This document shows, piece by piece, positions 31,325-41,882 of a stretch of 64,000 nt of DNA; within the stretch, counting starts at the first letter, position 1; every line of letters starts with the position of its first letter. Where the stretch lies: contig CALNWN010000002.1 in the NCBI GenBank assembly GCA_940746715.1, positions 525,947-589,946 on the forward strand, given 5' to 3'. This stretch comes from an uncultured Paraburkholderia sp. (lineage in GTDB: Bacteria; Pseudomonadota; Gammaproteobacteria; Burkholderiales; Burkholderiaceae). The translations under genes and the position numbers were made by a program. A model generated the notes under the pieces. It saw only the letters and a program-made list of their open reading frames with translations. It was not told the origin of the DNA and did not search any database.

Positions 31325-31738
31325 ATGAAAGAACGGGCTCGCGGGCTGCGCAAAGCCGACTTTGAGCAACTGTCGGAATTCCGCTATCAGATGCGGCGCT
31401 TCGAGCGCTTCTCGGAGCAGGCTGCGCAGAGCGAAGGCATCACGCCGCTGCAATATCTGCTGCTGCATATCAAGGGATATCCGGAGCGCGACTGGGCGAC
31501 CGTCGGCGAGTTGGCGGAGCGGCTGCAGGCTCAGCATCATGGCGTGGTCGCGCTGGTATCGCGCTGTGAGGCGCTCAATCTCGTGCGCCGCCAGCCTAGC
31601 GAAATCGACCGCCGTCAGGTTGAAGTGCACATTGAAAAAGCCGGCGAACGTGTGCTCGCGAGACTGGCGGAGCTGCATCGCGCCGAGCTGAAATCGCTGA
31701 AAGGCGCATTCCAGGTTCCTCAGATCGACCTCGACTAA
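31325..31738 (+). CDS. MarR-family transcriptional regulator
   Basis: 137 residues with a winged helix: EGITPLQYLLLHIKGYPE, then recognition region TVGELAERLQAQHHGVVALV and wing EIDRRQVEVHIEKAGER. The frame is intact. It is followed by the ClC gene after 2 bases and preceded by site C, so it probably represses itself, the ClC gene and perhaps HPP-CBS and DUF1840. The ligand is unknown. Confidence 0.9.
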   Translation: MKERARGLRKADFEQLSEFRYQMRRFERFSEQAAQSEGITPLQYLLLHIKGYPERDWATVGELAERLQAQHHGVVALVSRCEALNLVRRQPSEIDRRQVEVHIEKAGERVLARLAELHRAELKSLKGAFQVPQIDLD

Positions 31739-31740
31739 CT

Positions 31741-33538
31741 ATGACCATGGACTCCCACAAGCGGGACTTTTCCGCGAACGCAAGGCTACCGGGCATTTTC
31801 GCGCTGGCTGCATGCATCGGCGCGGTGAGTACGCTGGCAGCGTTCGTGCTGCTGAATCTGATTCATCTGTTCACGAACCTGTTCTTCTTCGGCACGCTGT
31901 CGCTCGTCGAACATTCGCCGGCGCATAACAACCTGGGTTCGTGGGTGATTGGGGTGCCGGTCGTGGGCGGCCTTATCGTCGGATTGATGGCCCGCTTCGG
32001 TTCGGAAAAAATTCGCGGCCATGGCATTCCGGAGGCGATCGAAGCCATCCTGTTCGGCAAGAGCAAAATGTCGCCGAAAGTGGCGGTACTGAAGCCGTTG
32101 TCATCGGGCATCGTGATCGGCAGCGGCGGGCCGCGGCGCCGAGGGGCCGATCATCATGACGGGCGGCGCGCTCGGTTCGCTGATCGCGCAATGCTTCAAG
32201 GTGACGGCGGCGGAACGCAAGACGCTGCTCGTGGCCGGCGCCGCCGCGGGCATGACCGCTGTGTTCGGCACACCGCTCGCGGCGGTGCTGCTCGCGGTGG
32301 AATTGCTGCTGTTCGAATGGCGGCCCCGCAGTTTCCTGCCGGTGGCGGTGGCCTGCGCGGTGGCCGGTTTTGCGCGCGCGGCATTCTTCGGCACAGGTCC
32401 GCTGTTTCCGCTCGAAACCGCCGCGCCCGATGGCTGGTCGCTGTTTTCCTGCCTGATTGCAGGGCTTTTATCCGGTGCGCTCGCGTCGGGACTGTCCGCC
32501 TCGCTCTACAAGACCGAAGATCTGTTCGGCAAATTGCCCGTCCACTGGATGTGGTGGCCTGCTCTCGGCGCAATAGTAGTCGGAATCGGCGGATGGCTCG
32601 AGCCGCGTGCGCTCGGCGTGGGCTATGACGTGATCGGCGATCTGCTGCATCAGCACATCGCGCTGCAGATTGCTATCGTGCTGCTCGCGGTGAAGGCCGT
32701 CATGTGGGTCGTCGCGCTGGGGTCCGGCACATCAGGCGGCGTGCTCGCCCCGTTGCTCATGCTCGGCGCGGGACTCGGCACCGTGCTGTCGCACTGGCCG
32801 CCGGGCAATCAACCTGCTTTGTGGCCGCTCGTGTGCATGGCCGCGACGCTCGGCGCCACGCTTGGCGCGCCGCTGACCGCAATCGTGTTCGCGTTCGGCC
32901 TTACGCACGACGCCAACGCGCTGCTGCCGCTCCTCACCGCGACGCTGGTCGCGCACGGCTTCGCCACAGTGACCATGCGCCGCTCGATCATGACCGAAAA
33001 AATCGCGCGACGCGGCTATCACATCTACCGCGAATATGGCGTGGATCCGCTGGAACGCCATCATGTGGACGAGGTGATGACCGCCTCGGTCGATTCCATC
33101 GATGCAGGCATGACGGTCGGCGCGGTGCTGGACAAATTCTTCGGCGCGAAGCAGACCCGGCGCGCGTATCCTGTGGTGCGTGACAGCGTGGTGGTCGGTG
33201 TGGCCGATCGCGCACTGCTCGAACAGTTCCGCGACGCAAACCCCGAACTGCGGATTGCGATGAGTGTGGCGAACGTGTTCGATCAGCGCTCGCTTGCATT
33301 TGCTTTGCCATCCGAAACATGTCGCCTCGTTGCGACAAGACTCGCGGTACACGGCCTCGAGCGGCTGCCTGTTGTCGCCGACGCCAGGTCCATGCGCCTC
33401 GTCGGCATCGTCTCGCGCAGCGACCTCGTCAAGCCGTCGCTCAATTATTTCGAAGAAGAACACAAGAAAGAGCGGTTCCGCCGTCTCACACCGGCGCGCA
33501 CCAAACGTCGCTTTGCGCCGGTCGGAAAGGCCGGCTAG
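31741..33538 (+). pseudogene. ClC-family chloride channel/antiporter with CBS domains, 2-base deletion in the selectivity loop
   Basis: Many membrane helices; the first segment ends SSGIVIGSGGP. There TTC has lost two bases near 32133, so the essential FGAEGP gating loop (with the gating Glu) is split. The rest (IIMTGGALGSLIAQCFKV, GMTAVFGTPLAAVLLAVEL, GSGTSGGVLAPLLMLGAGLG) is in another frame, with ATG at 32156 by chance. Two CBS domains end the protein (DEVMTASVDSIDAG, VVGVADRALLEQF). ClC proteins move Cl- or exchange it for H+. The frameshift falls in the ion path, so function is lost unless bypassed. Confidence 0.88.
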
Positions 33539-33565
33539 GCTTAACCGGTCGCTGTCCCATCCGCT

Positions 33566-34111
33566 TCACGGCGAAGCGGATTCGGCAGGATAGACCACCC
33601 GTCCGTCCGGCTGCGCCTGTGCGGCCGGCGTGGCGGTTGCGGCGTCAACATGATGCGGGCCCATGATGTGACGTACCGTTTCGCCGCACATCAAGAGATA
33701 ATCGGTAATGATGCGCCGGTGACAACGCCACCATACGGCTTCCGAGCACATGATCGCGCAGCGACGGCGATGGCCCAGCTCACGCAGCTCCGCAAGCCCC
33801 TTTTGAAAAGCCTCCGTCATGGCGTAATCGGCATAGTTGCGAAACGCGGGATGCGTCCAGTAGCCGTTCACGGACGGCCCTTCGTCTTTGCGGCGGCTAC
33901 GCCGTCCACCCAGCTCCGCCAGGTGCACATAGTCGATATGCGCGGGTGCCAGCGAATCCGGCAACGTATCGCGGTTGAATTGAGGATTGGTCCGCGAGCG
34001 CGGAATGCTGCGCACGTCGACCAATAATTCGACCTCCGAATCTTTCAGTAGATCGATCAATTCGGGAAGCGTACGCGTGGAATGCCCGATCGTGAAAAAT
34101 GGCCGAGCCAT
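33566..34111 (-). CDS. DUF488 family protein
   Basis: 181 residues beginning MARPFFTIGHSTRTLPELID, with the family motifs VDVRSIPRSRTNPQFN and the Cys/Arg pattern CSEAVWWRCHRRII. GAGGT lies 5 bases before the ATG. The frame is intact. The function of DUF488 proteins is unknown; the conserved Cys and Arg residues suggest an enzyme. The last 35 residues (GPHHVDAATATPAAQAQ) are a typical low-complexity tail. Confidence 0.88.
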   Translation of the reverse strand: MARPFFTIGHSTRTLPELIDLLKDSEVELLVDVRSIPRSRTNPQFNRDTLPDSLAPAHIDYVHLAELGGRRSRRKDEGPSVNGYWTHPAFRNYADYAMTEAFQKGLAELRELGHRRRCAIMCSEAVWWRCHRRIITDYLLMCGETVRHIMGPHHVDAATATPAAQAQPDGRVVYPAESASP

Positions 34112-34253
34112 GGTGACCTCGTCGACTGCGGAATATGCATCGGATTGTATCGCCAGCCAGACGTAACCGGCCGCCCGACCCGCTCGACTTTCCGCACGCA
34201 TTCTCCATGCCTGCAAGCCCTTCCATTCGCGGCTCTTCGCGTGACATAAGACT

Positions 34254-35684
34254 TCAGTTGTTCGCCGAAACCGCCGTCACGGTTTCGGGCACGTCCCAGC
34301 CGCCGCCAAGCGCGTGGTAAAGCGCGACCGCGGCGAGCGCGTGCTCGCGCCGTGCCTGATTCAACGATTCAGCGTCGCGCAAATACGCCTCCTGCGCGGC
34401 GAGCACGTCGAGGAAGCTGGACGCCCCCCTTTGTACAGCTCGGTCGACAGACGCAGCGCATGGTTCGATGCATCAGCGCGCCTCCGAGCCTCTGTACCTG
34501 CACGGCGCCGTTCACCAGTTCGCTGCGGTTGTCCTCGATTTCCTTTAGCGCCTGCAGCATGGTCTGACGCAAGTCGAGCTGCGATTCGCGCATTCTGCTC
34601 TCGCTCGCGTCGATATTCGCGCTGATGCGCCCTGCGTTGAAGATCGGGCTCGTCGCGCTCAATGCCCCACTAAACAGATTGTCGGTCAACGTAGGCAGTC
34701 CAAGATACGACGCCAGCAAGCCATCGGCGAGGTTGAGCTTGAACTTCGGATAGCGCTCCGCCTTCGAGACGCCCACTTCCGCCGCGCGCTGCTCGACCGC
34801 TGCATAGGCCGTGCGCACCTCGGGGCGCCGCAACAGAGCTTCGGAAGGCAGCGTTTGCGGCACGCGCTGCGCCGGTGCCGGAATGTCGCGTGCGTCGGCG
34901 AGCAGCAGGCTATCCACACTTTCCGGCGTGCGTCCCGAGTAGACCGCGATCAGACTGAGCTGATGCTGCACGACGGTCTGCACGCGTGGAATCTGTGCCT
35001 GCAAGTCGTCCAACTGATTTTGCGCACGCGCCACATCCAGCTGCGACGAAAGGCCGTAATGCAGACGCTGTTGCGTGAGCTTCAGCGCGCGGGCGCGAAT
35101 CTGTTCGTTATCCCGAAGAATTTGCAATTGCGCCTGTGCCCAGCGCAGATCGATATAGGCGGCGGCTGTATTCGCGGCAAGCGCGAGCCGCACCTCGTTC
35201 AGCGCTGACTGCTTGCCCGACACCTGTGCTTGCGCCGCCCCAGAACGGCCAGACGCTCGCCGCCGAAAACGTCCGGAGTCCAGCTTGCCGTCAAACCGGC
35301 ACCGGCCTGACGCACGTAGCCCAATGGTGGCGGCGTGTTCTGCCGGGAATACGCTGCGTTGGCGCCGGCATTCAGCTCAGGAAGCAATGCCGCGCGATTC
35401 TGCGTGACGAGGTCCTGCGCCTGCCTGACTCGCTCCACGGCGGCCTGCACGTCCAGATTACCGGTCAGCACGGATTCGACGAGCCGATGCATCACCGGAT
35501 CGCCGAACTGGTCCCACCATACGTTGGCATTTACGCTGTCTTGCGGTGCGTCCACGCTCCATGCGCCGGGTGCGAGCGCGCTGACCGTTTGCGGCAGGTC
35601 CGCGTGCGTGGCAGGCTGCACCGCACACGCGGCCAGCGTCAGCAATGCAGCGCTTGCGACGAGCCTGATAGCAGTCGTTTTCAT
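34254..35684 (-). pseudogene. NodT-type outer-membrane efflux lipoprotein, three frameshifts
   Basis: The signal peptide carries a lipobox (LLTLAAC) and GAGG precedes the ATG. The first shift near 35240 separates TASWTPDVFGGER from VSGKQSALNEVRLALAANT. The long helical hairpins (LRWAQAQLQILRDNEQIRAR, LDVARAQNQLDDLQAQIP) are then clean to AVQVQRLGGAL. Two more shifts near 34475 and 34425 interrupt the end (LYKGGASSFLDVLAAQEAYL, ALYHALGGGWDVPE). It is the TolC-like channel of the adjacent EmrAB pump. All three pump genes are broken. Confidence 0.87.
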
Positions 35685-35694
35685 ATTGAAGTCC

Positions 35695-37267
35695 TCAATG
35701 GGCGTCGGGCGGCGGCGCAGTATTGCCGAACGGGCGTGAGAAGAACACACTCAACAGGCCCACGACAAAGCACAGCGACACAGCAAGAAAAGTGTCGGAA
35801 AAAGTCAGCACAAGCGCTTCGCGCATCAGTACCGCATGCAATGCGCCGAGTCCGGCATGGGCTGCATTCAGTGCGTTTCCGCCGACTGCCGCGAAGTGCG
35901 CGGCCTGCTGTTGGAGGATTGCTTCCACTGCGGGGCGGCCTGCCGTCAAATGTTCGTCGAGCCGCTCATAGTGCAGATTGAGCCGGTCGTTGAGCATCGT
36001 GCTGCTCACCGCAATGTCGATCGCTCCGCCCAGGTTGCGCATCAGGTTGAAGAGGCCGCTCGCCGAGCGAAGCCGCGACGGTGGCAACGAGCCGAGCGCC
36101 ATCGTCACAATCGGGGGAATGCAGAACTGCTGGCCGATGCCGCGAAGCGCCTGCGGAATCAGCAACTCATGCCAGCCCCATTCATGAGTGAGCGGCACAT
36201 ACAGGTAACAGCCAATACCGAACAGCGCGAGGCCGAACACCATGAGGAGACGCATATCGACAAAACGCGCAAGCGTGGAATACGCAACCAGTGCCAGCAA
36301 CTGGAAACAGCCGACCGACAACAAGGCGAGGCCGATCTGCAGCGAGTCGAAATCGCGCACGCGCGAGAGAAACACCGGCGTCAGAAATACCGTGCAGAAG
36401 ATGCCGATGCCGGTAATAAACGAGAGCAGACTGCCAATGCCGAAGTTACGAATGGCGAGCGCGCGCAAATCGACAATCGGCTCTTTCGCCGTGAACGCAT
36501 GCACGACGAAGAGAAACCCGCAAATCGCCGAGATCCATGTACACAGAATGATCACGTCGTCGCCGAACCAGTTCTTGCGCGGCCCTTCTTCCAGCACGTA
36601 TTCGAGGCATCCAAGAAATCCCGACATCAACAGGATACCTATGTAATCACCCTTCTTCAGCAGTGACAGATCGGCCTTGTCGATATGCACGTATTTCGGC
36701 ACCATCAGCGCGACGACGAGGCCCGGCGCGAGATTGAGATAGAAAAGCCAGTGCCACGACCATTGCGACGTGATCCAGCCGCCGATTACAGGGCCCACCG
36801 TCGGCGCGAGCGAGACAAGCGCGCCGATGGTGGTCGACGCAATCAGGCGCTGCTTGCCGGGAAACAGCACGAATGCAGTGGTAAAAACCGTCGGAATCAT
36901 CGCGGCGCCGAGCGCGCCTTGCAAGCCGCGAAACAGGATCATCGAATTGATGTCCCATGCAAGGCCGCACAACATGCTCGTCACGGTGAAGCCGAGCGCC
37001 GAGAAGGCGAACAGCCAGCGCGTGGAGAATACGCGCGTGAGCCAGCCCGACATCGGAATCACGAGAATTTCGGCGATCAGATACGAGGTTTGCACCCACG
37101 AGAGTTCGTCCTGACTCGCGGACAGGCCACCGCCAATGTCCTTGAGCGACGGACGCGACAATCTGGATATCGAGCGTGGCCATGAAAAAGCCGAGGCACA
37201 TCAGGGCGAAGGCGAACACCTTGGTGCGTGTCGGCTGATCGGCTGGATTGGCGGGGACGTGAGTCAT
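35695..37267 (-). pseudogene. EmrB/QacA (DHA2) drug efflux transporter, early frameshift
   Basis: The start MTHVPANPADQPTRTKVFA and first helix (FALMCLGFFMATLDIQIVAS) are separated by an extra base near 37160 from the rest (SLKDIGGGLSASQDELSWVQ onward). The remaining 13 or so helices are clean, with the DHA2 motif GLQGALGAAMIPTVFTTAF. Typical size is about 510 residues. A start downstream of the shift would miss helix 1 and its charged motif (LDIQIV). It lies 6 bases after the EmrA gene. Confidence 0.88.
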
Positions 37268-37273
37268 GATGGC

Positions 37274-38375
37274 TTACCCGCGAGCCGGTGTGGCCGACGC
37301 ATTGACGTGCACTTTCACCGTCGCCGAGAGGCCGGGGCGCAGCACGCCTTGCATTCTCCTTCGGCACGTTCAGGCGCACGCGCACCGGCACCCGCTGCAC
37401 GATTTTTGTGAAGTTGCCGGTCGCGTTCTCGGCGGGCAGCACGCTGAACGTCGCGCCGGTTGCGGGCGCAAGGCTCTCGACCACGCCGTGCATGTGCTGA
37501 CTTGACGCGTCGAGCTCCACGTCCACCGTGTCGCCGACGCGCATCTTCTTCAACTGGTCTTCCTTGAAGTTCGCGTCAATCCACAAACCGCTCGCGGGGA
37601 CCACCGTCAGCAGCGAGACGCCTGTGTTCGCGAGCAGGCCGACGCGCGCGGTGCGGTTGCCGATATAGCCGTCGATCGGCGACCGAATCGTGGTGTACTC
37701 CACGTTGAGCGCCGCGACGCGCTGTGCCGCCTGCGCGGTGGCGATGCGCGCTTGGGCATCGCCGATCTGCGCGTCGAGCACCGCAATCTGACGCTGCGCG
37801 GCGATCAACGCGGCACTGCTGCGGTCGACCGCGGCGTGCGCCTTGCTCAAATCGGCATTGGCGCGCTCCACGACCTAGTTGGACACCGCGTCGTCCTTCA
37901 CGAGTTCGCGATAGCGCAGCTGATCCGCCGCACTGCGCGTCAATTCCGCGCCGGACGCGCGAACTTCCGCAGCCTGTTCGTTGATGGTGGCCAACTGCAG
38001 CGACTTCTTCGCCTGCAGTTCGGTCACAGCGGCTTGCGCGCTGCTGACTTCCGCAGCGGCCTGCGCGAGACGCGCGTCATAGTCGCGGGCGTCGAGCCTG
38101 ACCAGCACCTGCCCCACGTGCACGAACTGGTTGTCCTGCACGAGCACATCGGCGACAAAGCCATTCACCTTCGGCGCCATGACGGTGACGTCGCCGCCAA
38201 CGTAGGCGTCGTCCGTGGATTCGACGAAGCGGCCGACGAAAAACCCGTACGACGCGGCGAGCGCGAGCACGGCGAGTACAGTGATGATCGCGAGCAGCAT
38301 CCACGGAATGCGCGCGGCGGGCTTGCCCGCCTGCGCGGCGCCCGCGGGCGCAACAGTCGAGGGTGTAGAGGACAT
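37274..38375 (-). pseudogene. EmrA/HlyD-type membrane fusion protein, amber stop and frameshift
   Basis: One membrane helix near residues 22-45 (PWMLLAIITVLAVLALAAS), lipoyl half (STDDAYVGGDVTVMAPKVNG), then a coiled-coil hairpin. TAG at 37875-37877 replaces Gln in VSNQVVERANADL. The rest (EYTTIRSPIDGYIGNRTARV, ASGLWIDANFKEDQLKKM) is in frame. A further shift near 37350 moves the end (GVLRPGLSATVKVHVNAS, stop at 37274). It bridges EmrB to the NodT channel. The leader carries one of two matched operators. Confidence 0.88.
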
Positions 38376-38386
38376 AATGACTATGT

Positions 38387-38398
38387 GTGCGTATGCAC
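38387..38398. promoter_or_regulatory. candidate MarR operator before EmrA
   Basis: GTGCGTATGCAC, 12 bases before the EmrA start. Read on the minus strand, 17 bases (AGTGCATACGCACACAT) match the site at 38917 except at one position. Probably overlaps the efflux promoter. Confidence 0.6.
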
Positions 38399-38482
38399 TG
38401 ATTGGGTTAAAAAAATAGCGCCTGCTGATCGCGCCCGTGAATTGTCTCAGTTGCGGCAAGCTAGAGCTGCGTTCCGCCCGCG

Positions 38483-38897
38483 TTACAGGCGATCTGTCAT
38501 GGCAAACAGTTCGCCGCGCAGCGCCCGCGCGCGGCCCGCCGAAGCTGTGCTCGAATTCCGCTTGCGCCGCATGCCAATGCTTCCACCCTGCTTCCAGCCG
38601 CGCTTTGCCTTCGCTTGTGAGGCTGAAGGACAACGCCCTCGCATCCGCCAAAGGTGCCTCGCTCAACACCAGCCCGTTGCGGCGCAACAGCTGAATGATG
38701 CGAACCAGCGTGGTGCGCTGCATGCGCATGGTCTCGGCCAACTGCTTCATGGTCATCGGGCCGGTGCGCTGCAGCCTGCTCAGCAGCGAGAACTGTGTGA
38801 TCGTCAGGCCGACACTCGCAAGGTGGCGGTCGTAGATCTGCGAGACATGGCGCGCGGCCTGGCGGATCGCAAAGCAGTCGTCGAACGATTCTTCCAT
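38483..38897 (-). pseudogene. MarR-family regulator of the efflux operon, C-terminal frameshift
   Basis: Starts MEESFDDCFAIRQAARHVSQ; the winged helix is complete (VGLTITQFSLLSRLQRTGPM, LAETMRMQRTTLVRIIQLL, wing SEAPLADARALSFSLTSEG). The frame breaks near 38530 in a CGCGCG run that has lost one CG: restored, the end reads GGPRARALRGELFAMTDRL with stop at 38483. Only the last 13 residues are lost, so the DNA-binding domain could still fold, but the dimer helix is altered. The broken frame runs on in frame into EmrA. Confidence 0.85.
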
Positions 38898-38916
38898 TGC
38901 TACGTTTTCTCTGTTA

Positions 38917-38928
38917 GTGCATATGCAC
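38917..38928. promoter_or_regulatory. candidate MarR operator before its own gene
   Basis: GTGCATATGCAC, a perfect 12-bp palindrome 19 bases upstream of the MarR start, matching the EmrA leader site in inverted orientation. Confidence 0.65.
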
Positions 38929-38986
38929 ACATTGACTCGAAAAAAGTCGCCAAGACGAACGTACCCGGCGAGCTCATATCTCCAGG

Positions 38987-39306
38987 CTAACCTGTAATGC
39001 TGAACAACTCGGCCCGCAGTGCCTTGGCGCGGCCATGACCGAACTTCTTCTCGAACTCGTCTTGCGCGGCGCGCCATGCGATGACCGCCTGGTCAAAAGT
39101 CTTTTCGCCCTCTTCCGTCAGGCTGAACAGATAGGTCCGGCTGTCATGTTCCGCCGGTTCGGCGACCACGAGGCCCTCTCTTTGCAACGGTTTCATTGCC
39201 CGCACGAGCGTGGTGCGCTCCATCACCATGGCGTCCGCCAGATCGAGGATCGGCACGCCCGGCGTGCGGGCCAGCTTGGCGAGAATGGTGAACTGCGCCG
39301 CCGTTC
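38987..39306 (-). pseudogene. second MarR-family regulator, N-terminus deleted
   Basis: The clean part (TAAQFTILAKLARTPGVPIL, LADAMVMERTTLVRAMKPL, FGHGRAKALRAELFSITG) is a MarR winged helix close to the preceding paralog. The first 40 or so residues are missing: at about 39306 the sequence becomes the alpha-E end of the ATP-grasp protein. One deletion evidently removed the N-terminus, the intergenic DNA and the ATP-grasp C-terminus. The annotated frame starts only at a GTG-type codon inside the scar. Confidence 0.8.
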
Positions 39307-41635
39307 GCCTGAGCCTCCTGTGAAGCACCGTTGGAACCCGCAACCGGCATCAACGTCTGCAAGGCGTCGCGGAAATCGTTACGCGACGCGAGAATCGTAC
39401 GCCAATGATCGTTCGACAAACGGCCGCGCACCTCGCCGTTCGAACGCGCCTAGCAACTCAGGTTCTACCGATGCTCGCCGCGCCCGTGCTCTCGCTCAGA
39501 TTGGCGACCAGCGCCCGCTCGAAAGCTTGCGGCGTATGCGGCGCGGACATGTCGCCCGGCTGCACGAGCCCGCAATGCAACGCGAGCTCGACGAGCGTCG
39601 GAAACAGCGCCTGCGCATCGTTGCCCTCCAGCGAGCCGAGAATGAAGCGCAACAGCCGCACATTGTTCTCCGCCCGTTCGCCGTAACGGCCAGCCCAGAA
39701 GAGATTTTCCGCGGCGCGGCTCGACACCGTGCGATGCTTGCGCGCGAGGTCGGCGGGCTGCATCGGCGATGGGAGCAGCGTGAAAGTCGAGGTGGGCTGG
39801 CTCGACAGCACCCACGTGTCGACACTGCTGCCGCCGTATTGCATGGAGACGGTGGAGCGCCGCTCGCCGGCCATACGCGTAAAGCCGCCCGGCATGACGT
39901 GCCAGCCGCCGTTGACATCCGCGATTGCGTACGCGCGCAAGACCGACGGACGCGCGCCGAGGGTGCCGTCCTCGTAACGCGGCGTGCATGAAAAACGCTG
40001 CGCCTGCTGGATCGTGTAACTGCCGGGCGCCGCCTCGATCCGCTCGCGCCACGCGCCGAGCCGCTGCTTGCCCTGCTCCACGCCGAGCGGCGCATCGCGC
40101 GCGGCGAGGGGCCACGTCGGCACGATCAGCGCCTCATCGAGATGCGAGAACGCGTGCTCGCGCGCGGCCTTTTCGCCGCACCACCATGTGGCGACGCTCG
40201 GCAGAACGAGGTCTTCGTCGAGACGCGCGTCGAACGGATCGACGTTGACCGGCAGACGGCGCTCGCGCCACAGGTAGTACCACACGTCTTCGAAACCGGG
40301 CTGAATGCAGTCCTCGTCGAGCGCGAGCTTCGTGGCGAGATGCCGGATGAAGCGCTGCGCCTCGGCGGCCGTGTAAGTGCCGGGTTCGCGCTCGTCGGCG
40401 AACAGCTCGGGGTTCTGCCAGCACGGCTCGCCGTCGGCGCGCCAGTAGAGCGACATCGCCCAGCGCGGCATCTGCTCGCCCGGATACCACTTGCCCTGAC
40501 CGATGTGCAAGAAGCCGTTGGCGCCGTAGCGCGCACGCAGCTTGTCCATCAGCGCGACGGCATAGCCGCGTTTGGTCGGGCCGAGCGCGTCCGTGTTCCA
40601 TTCCGCCGCGTCGCGGTCGCGCACCGACACGAAGGTCGGCTCGCCGCCCATCGTCAGGCGCACGTCCATGTCGGCGAGCTGCCGGTCGACTTCTGCGCCC
40701 ATCGCGAGCACGTCGTTCCAGAGTTCCTCGCTGTAGGGCTTCGTGACCCGCGGCGTCTCCAGCACGCGCGTGATCGACATGGTGTGGCTGAACTCGACGT
40801 CGGACTCGTCCACCGCGCCGGAAATCGGCGCCGCGCTGCCCGGTTCCGGCGTGCAGGCGACGGGTATGTGTCCTTCGCCCGCCAGCAGTCCGGAGGTCGG
40901 GTCGAGGCCGATCCAGCCCGCGCCCGGCAGATAGACCTCGCACCAAGCGTGCAGATCGGTGAAATCGACTTCAGTGCCGCTCGGGCCGTCGATCGATTTG
41001 ATGTCGGGCGCGAGTTGCAGCAGATAGCCGGACACGAAGCGCGCCGCGAGGCCGAGCTGGCGCAAGGTCTCGACGAGCAGCCAGCCCGAATCGCGGCATG
41101 AACCGGCGCCGCTCGCGAGCGTCTGCTCGGGCGTCTGCACGCCGGGCTCCATGCGGATCAGATAGCAGATCTCGCGCTGCAGCCGCTGGTTCAATGCGAC
41201 GAGAAAATCGGCGGTGCCGGCCGGCTTGCGGTCGATGCTGTGGACGAATTCCGCGAAGCGCGGCGTCATGGGCCGCTTCACGCGGTACGGCGCGAGTTCG
41301 AGCGCCACGTCCGGCGCGTAGTCGAATGGAAACTGTTCGACGGACGGCTCGAGAAAGAAGTCGAATGGATTGTAGACAGTCATTTCGGCGACCAAATCGA
41401 CGCTCACTTTGAACTCACGCGTCCTGTCGGGAAACACGAGGCGCGCCTGATAGTTGGCGAACGCATCCTGCTGCCAGTTGATAAAGTGTTCGGCCGGCTC
41501 GACTCGCATCGAGTAGGAAACAATCGGAGTCCGGCAGTGCGGCGCGGGCTTGAGCCGCACCACCTGGGGCGACAGCGCAACCAGCCTGTCGTAACGGTAA
41601 TGTGTGACGTGGTTCAACGCGACGCGAATGGACAC
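39307..41635 (-). pseudogene. transglutaminase/DUF2126 protein :: ATP-grasp/alpha-E protein, in-frame deletion chimera
   Basis: The GTG start at 41635 has an AGGAG box. Residues 1 to about 470 are a transglutaminase protein with the Cys-His-Asp triad region (GAGSCRDSGWLLVETLR, FTDLHAWCEVYLPG, LDPTSG) and the start of DUF2126 (MGGEPTFVSVRDRDAAEWN). At about 40220 it passes in frame from VNVDPFDARLDE to the ATP-grasp half (LVLPSVATWWCGEKAAREHA), then an alpha-E domain (AAENLFWAGRYGERAENNVR). After SIGRT the frame breaks; LSC-TAG-ARSNGEVRGRLSNDHW continues in another frame with TAG for the usual Gln. The C-terminus is lost at the MarR scar. An open 725-codon hybrid remains. Confidence 0.87.
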
Positions 41636-41882
41636 ACTGGACTCCTGTCTGGATTGGCAGCCCGCCGAAAAAGCAAGCTTTATGCCGTTCGTCTGAACAC
41701 CGCATGCCGCCACGGTCGGACAACCGTGCGCCCATCAGCGAGGGTCATGCACCAAAGCGAGGCACCGCCGATGCACGATCATGCCCATACTGTGCGTTAA
41801 ACCGGTGACGTCTGGCAAATGCGGCATGATGATTGCGCAGCCTCCATGCTCTTTACTGCTGCCCGCCGCCAGGGCTTCGTCC

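Noticed and set aside
37875..38897. A 400-codon frame that joins MarR to EmrA looks like a fusion protein
   Set aside because: It arises only because a CG loss shifts the MarR end into a frame that crosses the intergenic operator region into EmrA. The linker is not protein-like and EmrA has its own ATG.
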